Program-made: the position numbers and the translations under genes | Source of the DNA: an uncultured Armatimonadota bacterium | GTDB lineage: Bacteria > Armatimonadota > Armatimonadia > Armatimonadales > Armatimonadaceae | Direction of reading: 5' to 3' | Assembly (NCBI GenBank): GCA_903924445.1 | Contig: CAIYBQ010000155.1 | Coordinates: forward strand, 1 to 7,316 | DNA length: 7,316 nt | Shown: piece after piece, positions 1 to 5,299 of the stretch | How positions within the stretch are numbered: position 1 is the first letter of the stretch | How the letters are laid out: each line of letters opens with the position of its first letter | The notes under the pieces: model-generated | What the model was told of the DNA's origin: nothing | The model's input: only the letters and a program-made list of their open reading frames with translations | Database searches by the model: none

Positions 1-1472
1 CCTGCGGCTTCGCGTATTTCGAGCGAGAAAGCAGCGAAGAGTGCGACCACGGTGAGCGTCGCGCTCCCAATGGCAAATCCCTTACCGATTGCTGCTGTGG
101 TGTTCCCTACTGAGTCAAGTTCATCGGTGATGGCACGGACATCTTTACCAAGAGCCGCCATTTCTGCAATCCCGCCAGCATTGTCAGAAATCGGTCCATA
201 GGCATCAACGGTCATTACGATTGCCGTCGCAGCCAGCATTCCAACCGCCGCCATAGCGATGCCGTAGAGGCCAAGCGACATGTTACTGATGTAGGCTGTG
301 CCACAGATGATGACCATCGGGATGGCTACGCTCTGTTTTCCAACGGCCAGTCCTTGGATCACATTGGTTGCTGCACCAGTAATCGATGCCTGTGCCACGG
401 ACCGGATTGGGCTATGAGCGGTGTAATACTCGGTGATCAGTCCGATGAGTGCGCCGCCGATGGCACCTGCACCTAAACAGATGGTGACAGACTGAGTGGC
501 ACCAAGCATCCCCACGACGGCCGCGGTGACAACAACGAGGACTAATGGTGGGATGATAAGGCAGCTCCGTAGGACGGTCGCCGGCTTCAGGAAGCGGAGC
601 GCTCGCGCTACGAAGATACTCAAGATTGAGATGACGAGGCCAAGGGCCGACCACACGCGTGGAAGCGCGGCACCGATGGACTTTGCCACTTCGAAGGTGG
701 TTCCGGCTGGGACCAGTTTTGCGAGTGCTTCGGGTGAATCAGATGTCATCGCGATGGCGGTTGCGGCGACGATCGCCGCGACCATCGATTCGTAGATATC
801 CGCCCCCATGCCAGCGACATCGCCAACATTGTCTCCAACATTGTCCGCAATCACGCCAGGGTTACGTGGATCATCCTCTGGAATACCTTCGACGACTTTT
901 CCGGCGATATCGGAGCCAACATCCGCGGCTTTAGTGTAGATACCTCCGCCGACGCGGGCGAAGAGTGCAATGGACGATGCTCCGACGGCAAAGGCGTGCA
1001 GTAGCGACGCTTTTCCGGGAAAGAGCGCGGCAATGGTGCTAAGTCCAAGGAGACCGAGTGCGGCGACCGAGAGGCCCATCACCGCGCCGCCATCGAGGGC
1101 GACAAGGAGGGCATTCGACTTCTTACCGGTTCGTGCGGCCTGAGCTGTCCGGACATTGGCGAGCGTTGCAGCCCGCATCCCGCAGAATCCAGCCAACAGT
1201 GAGAGGAGTGAACCCGCAGCAAACGCGGCTGCAGCGGCCCATCCTATAAACACCCCCATCAGAATCGATACAACTAGAATGTAGCCAGCAAGGACCTGAT
1301 ATTCCCGTCGAAGAAAGGCCATTGCACCGTCTTGGATGTAGCCCGCAATTCGATTCATCGCATCATTACCGGCAGGTTGCTGATTCACTCTAATATAGAA
1401 GAATACGGCAGCCACTATTCCCGCACCGCCTGCAACAAACGGTAGCTGATTCCACAACCCAAGGCCATCCAA
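1..1472 (-). CDS. hppA: Membrane-bound ion-translocating pyrophosphatase, K+-dependent type (3' end off the window)
   Basis: This enzyme hydrolyses pyrophosphate at the cytoplasmic membrane and uses the energy to pump H+ and/or Na+ outwards. The first 490 residues are present (the family is usually about 650-750). The sequence is strongly hydrophobic throughout. Family motifs are seen in order: NVRTAQAA (106-113), DVGSDIAGK (184-192), the pyrophosphate/Mg2+ site EGIPEDDPRNP (195-205), DNVGDNVGDVAGMGAD (210-225), DAYGPISDNAGG (423-434) and GNTTAAIGKGFAIGSA (456-471). Ala460 and Gly463 are the residues known from K+-dependent enzymes; K+-independent ones have Lys460. Glu228 in GADIYES sits where the gating glutamate lies in Na+-pumping and many bacterial K+-dependent pumps, so a Na+ pump is possible, but the ion cannot be settled here. 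The TTG start at 1472 is chosen because GGAG lies 8 nt upstream; TTG at 1478 would be only 2 nt from it, and no ATG or GTG lies in frame between that site and the first membrane segment. Confidence 0.95.
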   Translation of the reverse strand, partial: MDGLGLWNQLPFVAGGAGIVAAVFFYIRVNQQPAGNDAMNRIAGYIQDGAMAFLRREYQVLAGYILVVSILMGVFIGWAAAAAFAAGSLLSLLAGFCGMRAATLANVRTAQAARTGKKSNALLVALDGGAVMGLSVAALGLLGLSTIAALFPGKASLLHAFAVGASSIALFARVGGGIYTKAADVGSDIAGKVVEGIPEDDPRNPGVIADNVGDNVGDVAGMGADIYESMVAAIVAATAIAMTSDSPEALAKLVPAGTTFEVAKSIGAALPRVWSALGLVISILSIFVARALRFLKPATVLRSCLIIPPLVLVVVTAAVVGMLGATQSVTICLGAGAIGGALIGLITEYYTAHSPIRSVAQASITGAATNVIQGLAVGKQSVAIPMVIICGTAYISNMSLGLYGIAMAAVGMLAATAIVMTVDAYGPISDNAGGIAEMAALGKDVRAITDELDSVGNTTAAIGKGFAIGSATLTVVALFAAFSLEIREAA

Positions 1473-1480
1473 CGACAAAG

Positions 1481-1484
1481 CTCC
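1481..1484 (-). promoter_or_regulatory. Ribosome binding site of hppA
   Basis: GGAG on the minus strand, at the end of a G-rich run, lies 8 nt before the TTG at 1472. This decides the start of hppA, which would otherwise be ambiguous because a second TTG sits two codons upstream. A possible hairpin at 1490-1510 ends only a few bases upstream and could affect access to this site. Confidence 0.6.
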
Positions 1485-1489
1485 ACCCC

Positions 1490-1510
1490 CTGAGGGACGT
1501 AATATCCCAG
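1490..1510 (-). promoter_or_regulatory. Possible hairpin next to the hppA ribosome binding site
   Basis: On the minus strand CTGGGA (1510-1505) can pair with the segment TCCC-T-CAG (1497-1490), with one bulged T and a loop of 7 nt. It ends 5 nt before the GGAG ribosome binding site. A role in translation control is inference from position only. Confidence 0.25.
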
Positions 1511-1550
1511 TTCCCCGACAGCTTGTGGGCGTGACGCTCAGTTCATTCTT

Positions 1551-1574
1551 AAGGCATGGTTTGCCTTCAAACCA
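1551..1574 (-). repeat. Overlapping, mutually exclusive hairpins in the hppA leader
   Basis: Stem A is a perfect 7-bp inverted repeat, TGGTTTG (1557-1563) and CAAACCA (1568-1574), with a 4-nt loop. Stem B, AAGGC (1551-1555) with GCCTT (1563-1567), uses bases of the loop and one arm of stem A, so the two cannot form together. No T-run follows on either strand, so this is not an ordinary terminator. An attenuator-like or RNA-switch role is possible but unproven. Confidence 0.45.
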
Positions 1575-1595
1575 CTAGAAAAGGCGCGCACACGA

Positions 1596-1616
1596 CAACG
1601 CTGGCGGGACGCGTTG
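1596..1616 (-). repeat. Inverted repeat (6-bp stem) in the hppA leader
   Basis: CAACGC (1596-1601) and GCGTTG (1611-1616) form a perfect 6-bp stem around a 9-nt loop. It lies just downstream, on the minus strand, of the A/T-rich candidate promoter region, so it would be near the 5' end of an hppA transcript if that promoter is real. Confidence 0.4.
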
Positions 1617-1619
1617 CAT

Positions 1620-1683
1620 TTTAGCGTATAACAGTAAACAAGGATAACTAATTTGTGAAAAAACGCACAAAGTTACCGCTAAA
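1620..1683. repeat. Nested A/T-rich inverted repeat upstream of hppA
   Basis: The outer arms are TTTAGCG (1620-1626) and CGCTAAA (1677-1683). TAAC (1629-1632, and again at 1645-1648) can pair with GTTA (1672-1675). Inside lies a perfect 6-bp hairpin, TTTGTG (1652-1657) with CACAAA (1666-1671), around an 8-nt loop. The symmetry and the position near the candidate hppA promoter suit an operator or a transcript structure; which one cannot be told from sequence alone. Confidence 0.45.
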
Positions 1684-1701
1684 CTGGTATCGCCATTGAG
1701 G

Positions 1702-1798
1702 AGTGTATTGGTGACCAAGGCTAACTTGAATACTCGAACACACGATTAGACGAGTTGCAGCCACACAACAATGATGGACATATACTGATCAATACACT
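1702..1798. repeat. Long-spaced 9-bp inverted repeat downstream of aroG
   Basis: AGTGTATTG (1702-1710) and CAATACACT (1790-1798) are perfectly complementary over 9 bp, 79 bp apart. Between them ACTCG and CGAGT form a second, shorter symmetric pair near 1732-1756. This could fold the aroG 3' region or a separate short transcript. No T-run flanks it. Confidence 0.35.
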
Positions 1799-1836
1799 TA
1801 CGTGTTCAGCACCCCTTGAGGGAGCCCACCGCAAAC

Positions 1837-2874
1837 CTACAAAAGGCTATACAAGCGCTTCAGCAGTGTAGATGTCTCATCCCAGCCGAGACAGCCATCT
1901 GTTACGGATACGCCGTATCTCATATTGGGGCTGATGGGCTGCTTACCCGAGAAGAGGTTACTCTCGATCATGATGCCTCTGAGCGCTGATTCACCTTCGA
2001 GGCGCTGCGTAACCACGCGCTCGGCGACGAACGGCTGCTGCATCGGGTCGTAGCCTGAGTTCGCATGGCTGGCATCCACGATAAGTGCCTTTGGCAACCC
2101 AACCCTATCAAGGTCAGCTACGGCTCTGGCAACGCTTACGCGGTCAAAGTTAGGCTGACTCTGACGTCCTCCACGGAGAATTAGCGATGTGTCTTTGTTT
2201 CCATGGGTTTTCACCACACAAGCTTGGCCATCATCGTCAAACCCAATATACGAATGGGATGCGCCTGCGGAAACCATTGCATCGAGTGCAACCTGGACTC
2301 CGCCGTCCGTGGCATTTTTAAAGCCAACTGGAAGAGGCAATCCACTGGCCATTGCCCGGTGCGGCTGGCTCTCCGTCGTACGCGCACCGATCGCTCCAAA
2401 GCTTACAAGGTCGGTGTAATACTCGTGCGTCGCAGTGTCCAGCAGCTCGGTGGCAACAGGCAAACCCATATCAGTGATTTGCACCAACAGCCGGCGAGCC
2501 AGTCTGAGGCCCTCCGCCATGTCAAATGTGCCATCCATGCGAGGGTCATTTATGAGGCCGCGCCATCCAACGGTCGTACGGGGCTTTTCAAAATATGCGC
2601 GTGCAATGACTAGGAGCTTGTCTGAGAGACTACCAGCTAGCTCGGCCATGCGTGTCATGTACTCAAGGGCTGCGGCTGTGTCATGAATCGAGCATGGTCC
2701 GACGATAATCAGCATCCGGTTATCGAGATGCGACATTACGCGACGTACAGCATCCCGGCTCTCCGAGACGGTTTTCAACCCATCTACGGAAACTGGGCTT
2801 TCCTGGCGGAGAAGATTCGGGGCTGGTAAAGGAATCCGCTCCGTTTGCTGTTGTGGTCGAACCGTGTCACTCAT
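1837..2874 (-). CDS. aroG: 3-deoxy-7-phosphoheptulonate (DAHP) synthase, class I AroF/G/H type
   Basis: This cytoplasmic enzyme condenses phosphoenolpyruvate and erythrose 4-phosphate, the first step of aromatic amino acid synthesis. With the ATG at 2874 it has 345 residues, close to the 350 of E. coli AroG. Motifs in order: GPCSIHD (metal Cys61), RAYFEKPRTTVGW (Arg92, Lys97), GARTTESQ (Arg165), PVGFKNATDG (Lys186), LILRGG (Arg234), DASHANS (metal His270), MIESN (metal Glu304) and SVTDGC (metal Asp326). No key residue is missing. In-frame TTG at 2889 would add five residues, but AGGA abuts it with no spacing, so ATG is preferred; this ATG has no clear ribosome binding site either. The known inhibitor-pocket positions differ from Phe-sensitive AroG (His150, Pro180, Gly211). 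Which paralogue (F, G or H) it matches is not settled. It is separated by 111 bp from the gene upstream and probably has its own promoter, which I could not identify. Confidence 0.96.
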   Translation of the reverse strand: MSDTVRPQQQTERIPLPAPNLLRQESPVSVDGLKTVSESRDAVRRVMSHLDNRMLIIVGPCSIHDTAAALEYMTRMAELAGSLSDKLLVIARAYFEKPRTTVGWRGLINDPRMDGTFDMAEGLRLARRLLVQITDMGLPVATELLDTATHEYYTDLVSFGAIGARTTESQPHRAMASGLPLPVGFKNATDGGVQVALDAMVSAGASHSYIGFDDDGQACVVKTHGNKDTSLILRGGRQSQPNFDRVSVARAVADLDRVGLPKALIVDASHANSGYDPMQQPFVAERVVTQRLEGESALRGIMIESNLFSGKQPISPNMRYGVSVTDGCLGWDETSTLLKRLYSLL

Positions 2875-2893
2875 AAAACTGAAAGCCAATCCT

Positions 2894-2910
2894 GATGCCG
2901 ATAAGGCATC
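2894..2910 (-). promoter_or_regulatory. Hairpin in the aroG leader
   Basis: GATGCC (2894-2899) and GGCATC (2905-2910) form a perfect 6-bp stem with a 5-nt loop, 19 nt upstream of the aroG ATG. The only AGGA near the start (2890-2893) abuts the stem on the minus strand. It could be an operator or a translation-control hairpin; no T-run follows, so it is not a terminator. Confidence 0.4.
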
Positions 2911-2985
2911 GCACCAACGGTAGCGTTTGTCCCATGTCTATGCTTGAAAATGGAATCAAAGTTTACCATTTGGAACATTTTGCGA

Positions 2986-3501
2986 TTACCGGCCTATCTC
3001 TGGACCTGGCTGCTTCGGGACATCGTTCAACGATGGAGCTTTGATCGTAACGGGTGTCTCAAGGTCTGCGGCAACATCGATTTTCATCAGCCGATCCCGA
3101 AGGAAACCTCTTACAACCGCAAGTTCAGTGCTACCTTTTACAGTCGACAAACGCTCAATGAGGTCATCTACATCTGCATCGGATGTCGCATCCAGGCGTG
3201 TAGATGTCTCCAGGTGAGCTTTCGCCGTCTGGAGGACGGTTGCATCCAGTTCATGCCCGTGCTTGGCAGACTTTGCAAGCTGTCCATCGAGGAGATTCAG
3301 AGCGACATATTGATGTAGCAGCCCCTCACGCCCACGGGTTATCAGCTGCAAGTTACGCATGTCTTCTCGCAGGACACGTCGCTCTTGCTTTACGACCTCG
3401 AGAGCCTTCTTCTGTCCACGCATTCCGCTGCCGTAGGCAAACAGCACGATGACGCTCCCGCCAACACCGATGATGATACGTTTCCAAGCATCTTGTTTCA
3501 T
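2986..3501 (-). CDS. Unrecognised membrane-anchored coiled-coil protein
   Basis: I do not recognise this 171-residue protein. The N-terminus is short and basic (Lys2, Lys7, Arg8), then one hydrophobic segment at about 9-25, then a basic stretch RGQKK (28-32). There is no lipobox cysteine and no convincing signal peptidase site, so it looks like a single membrane anchor; which side the body faces is unclear. Residues 28-60 and about 85-140 are charged with heptad-like leucines and probably helical or coiled. The C-terminus (150-171) is Pro-rich and likely disordered. The ATG at 3501 has GAAGGG 7 nt upstream, and the gene starts 15 bp after the carB-half stop, so it is very likely co-transcribed with it. 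This is where the second half of CarB would begin in an unsplit gene, but the protein has no ATP-grasp or MGS-like motif. The reality of the gene is supported by the ribosome binding site and spacing; its function is unknown. Confidence 0.75.
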   Translation of the reverse strand: MKQDAWKRIIIGVGGSVIVLFAYGSGMRGQKKALEVVKQERRVLREDMRNLQLITRGREGLLHQYVALNLLDGQLAKSAKHGHELDATVLQTAKAHLETSTRLDATSDADVDDLIERLSTVKGSTELAVVRGFLRDRLMKIDVAADLETPVTIKAPSLNDVPKQPGPEIGR

Positions 3502-3508
3502 TTAAAGG

Positions 3509-3514
3509 CCCTTC
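3509..3514 (-). promoter_or_regulatory. Ribosome binding site of the small membrane protein
   Basis: GAAGGG on the minus strand lies 7 nt before the ATG at 3501 and 2 nt after the stop codon of the carB half. A dedicated site in such a short gap supports the small gene as real and translated from the same transcript. Confidence 0.6.
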
Positions 3515-3516
3515 AA

Positions 3517-5175
3517 TCAGTCCCGGAGAAGCTCATCCTCGGTGTCCTGTGATGAATAGAAGTACGGCGTTTGTGCTTCAAACTCAGCCGCACAGGTATC
3601 AACAATCTTATAGGAAGGCTTGATGCCCATACCCTTGCGAGCAAGAACGACATCATCCAGGCGGACACCCGCAAGCGCAGCAATCACACGATCTGGGAAT
3701 CCAAGGTGCTTGGCTTCTGCCAAACGCTGGACAAAGCCATCGTTGACACCCGTCAGCCAGAGCTCCATATCCACAAGGTTTTTGATTTTTTTGAGGAACC
3801 ACTCATCGATATAGCTGGCGGCATGTATGGTATCGATGGAGCGCCCGCGACGCATCGCTTCGGCGATTGCGAAGATGCGTTCATCGGTAGCAACCGTGAT
3901 GAGATGGTCAAGATGCTCATCAGACCACGCTGCCGCATGCCGATAGCCAAGGCCAAGCACACCGATTTCAAGGGACCGCAGCGCTTTCATCAGGCCGGAT
4001 TCAAAGCTACGATCAAGGGCCATCACTTCGCCCGTCGCCTTCATTTGCGTTGTGATTCGCCGGTCAGCACTCTTGAACTTGTCAAATGGCCAGCGTGGAA
4101 TCTTTACAACACAGTAGTCCAATGCAGGTTCAAAACACGCAAGTGTACGACCGGTGACCTTGTTTTCAATCTCATCTAGGTGAAGGCCAATCGCAATCTT
4201 TGCCGCGACACGTGCAATCGGGTAGCCCGTTGCCTTACTCGCTAGGGCTGAGGACCGGGAAACACGTGGGTTAACCTCGATGATGTAGTACGCATAGGTA
4301 TCAGGATCCAGTGCAAGCTGTACATTACAGCCGCCTTCGATTCCGAGGGCCCGGATGATTTTCAGACTTGCGGTGCGGAGCATTTGGTACTCTTTGTCGC
4401 TAAGCGTCTGGCTCGGAGCGACCACGATCGAGTCACCGGTGTGGACTCCCATCGGGTCAAAGTTTTCCATGTTACAAATCGTGATGCAGGTGTCGTTCGC
4501 ATCACGCATCACTTCATATTCAATTTCTTTCCAACCGACGAGGCAGCGCTCGATCATGACCTGACTGACGGGCGACAATCGGAGGCCACGCCCACCGATC
4601 TCGAGCAGCTCAGGAATCGTGTACGCAATACCGCCTCCGGATCCGCCCAGCGTGTACGCAGGTCGAACGATAAGGGGCCACGGCAGGTTGTCTTGCACAG
4701 AAAGCTCTGCAAGCGTTGCATCGGAATCGATAATCCACGACTCTGGCACAGGCTCGCCAATTTCACGCATCAATGCACGGAATTGTTCGCGGTCTTCGGC
4801 TTTTTGAATCGTTGACAGAGGCGTCCCCAGGAGCTCAACATCGTACTTTTCAAGGATGCCCAGCTCGCTCAGCTTACTCGCGAGGTTCAAACCGGTCTGC
4901 CCGCCAAGAGTTGGGACCAGGCCTTGTGGTCGCTCTCGCGCAATGATCTGCTCAAGAAATTCGGGTGTTAATGGCTCTATGTAGACACGGTCAGCCATTT
5001 CCACATCGGTCATAATGGTCGCAGGGTTCGAGTTTACGAGGACTACGGAAATACCTTCCTCACGCAATGCCCGGCAGGCCTGTGCACCCGCATAGTCGAA
5101 CTCAGCCGCCTGACCGATCACAATTGGACCAGACCCGATTACCATCACCTTTTTCAAATCCAAGCGTCGTGGCAT
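3517..5175 (-). CDS. carB: Carbamoyl-phosphate synthetase large chain, N-terminal half (split CarB)
   Basis: This half carries the carboxyphosphate-forming ATP-grasp domain (about 1-400) and the oligomerisation domain (about 401-552). Full CarB is about 1,070 residues, and this protein stops where the second synthetase half would start. Seen in order: the N-terminal GSGPIVIGQAAEFDYAG (14-30), SNPATIMTD (49-57), PTLGGQTGLN (88-97), Arg129, RPAYTLGGSGGG (171-182), KEIEYEV (216-222), HTGDS (245-249), NVQLALD (284-290, with Gln286), EVNPRVSRSSALASK (300-314, with Glu300, Asn302 and Arg304) and the linker DTCAAEFEAQTPYFYSS (526-542). ATP and metal ligands are intact. The ATG at 5175 has GGGAG 8 nt upstream. 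With CarA it would receive ammonia, but making carbamoyl phosphate normally also needs the second ATP-grasp half and the C-terminal allosteric domain, neither of which is in the window. Separate CarB halves are known in Aquifex and methanogenic archaea. A frameshift is unlikely because the coding sequence ends cleanly and no second-half sequence follows in any frame. Confidence 0.95.
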   Translation of the reverse strand: MPRRLDLKKVMVIGSGPIVIGQAAEFDYAGAQACRALREEGISVVLVNSNPATIMTDVEMADRVYIEPLTPEFLEQIIARERPQGLVPTLGGQTGLNLASKLSELGILEKYDVELLGTPLSTIQKAEDREQFRALMREIGEPVPESWIIDSDATLAELSVQDNLPWPLIVRPAYTLGGSGGGIAYTIPELLEIGGRGLRLSPVSQVMIERCLVGWKEIEYEVMRDANDTCITICNMENFDPMGVHTGDSIVVAPSQTLSDKEYQMLRTASLKIIRALGIEGGCNVQLALDPDTYAYYIIEVNPRVSRSSALASKATGYPIARVAAKIAIGLHLDEIENKVTGRTLACFEPALDYCVVKIPRWPFDKFKSADRRITTQMKATGEVMALDRSFESGLMKALRSLEIGVLGLGYRHAAAWSDEHLDHLITVATDERIFAIAEAMRRGRSIDTIHAASYIDEWFLKKIKNLVDMELWLTGVNDGFVQRLAEAKHLGFPDRVIAALAGVRLDDVVLARKGMGIKPSYKIVDTCAAEFEAQTPYFYSSQDTEDELLRD

Positions 5176-5183
5176 ACCTGCTA

Positions 5184-5188
5184 CTCCC
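5184..5188 (-). promoter_or_regulatory. Ribosome binding site of the carB half
   Basis: GGGAG on the minus strand lies 8 nt before the ATG at 5175. It supports this start, which also gives the usual CarB N-terminus (MPRRLDLKKVMVIGSGP). Confidence 0.65.
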
Positions 5189-5202
5189 TATCATCCAACC
5201 AT

Positions 5203-5298
5203 TCAGTTTATGGCAAACCCAGCCGCGGGAACATCCTCAAACGGCATAAACGCAAACTGGTTCATCATCTGGTTACGCGACGAACCGACCAAAATCAC
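5203..5298 (-). CDS. Possible 31-residue micro-ORF between the glycosyltransferase and the carB half
   Basis: A GTG at 5298 begins 1 nt after the glycosyltransferase stop and has AAAGG 9 nt upstream. It reads through 31 codons to a TGA at 5205-5203, 27 nt before the carB-half start. The product has a hydrophobic N-terminus (MILVG) and is then Met/Phe-rich (QMMNQFAFMPFED). An ATG at codon 11 is an alternative start. I recognise no family. It nearly fills the 124-bp gap, so it may be a small translated gene, a leader peptide, or chance. Comparison with relatives is needed before it is treated as a gene. Confidence 0.25.
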   Translation of the reverse strand: MILVGSSRNQMMNQFAFMPFEDVPAAGFAIN

Positions 5299-5299
5299 A

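Larger units (their letters stand above)
1473..1836. other. Intergenic region aroG-hppA, rich in inverted repeats, no gene
   Basis: This 364-bp stretch lies downstream of aroG and upstream of hppA, both on the minus strand. I see no coding sequence on either strand with a family motif or a good ribosome binding site. It should hold the end of the aroG transcript and the promoter and leader of hppA. A/T-rich minus-strand sequence around 1618-1631 (TTATAC followed by TAAAAT) could be a -10 region, but I find no -35 at proper spacing. No stem is followed by a T-run, so no rho-independent terminator is called. Several inverted repeats are listed separately. Confidence 0.7.

Noticed and set aside
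412..1249. Several short open frames on both strands
   Set aside because: All fall inside hppA, whose family motifs are continuous in one frame through this region. Their products are Arg/Pro-rich shadows.
1618..1631. Sigma-70 promoter of hppA
   Set aside because: TTATAC and TAAAAT resemble -10 boxes, but no hexamer resembling TTGACA lies 16-18 bp upstream of either, so it is only mentioned in the intergenic entry.
1551..1683. Rho-independent terminator of aroG
   Set aside because: The stems are present but none is followed by a T-run on the minus strand. The only T-run (in 1658-1663, read on the minus strand) is in the loop of a stem, not after it.
1473..1836. Insertion-sequence remnant or CRISPR array
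   Set aside because: The inverted repeats are short, differ from one another, and enclose no transposase sequence. There are no regularly spaced direct repeats.
2944..3318. 124-codon plus-strand open frame
   Set aside because: It lies mostly opposite the small membrane protein, which has a good ribosome binding site and operon spacing. The plus-strand product shows no recognisable family and is Cys/Arg/Trp-rich, typical of an antisense frame.
2986..3516. Frameshifted continuation of CarB after the carB-half stop
   Set aside because: No frame of this stretch shows second-half CarB motifs, and the sequence that is there forms an intact, unrelated small gene with its own ribosome binding site.
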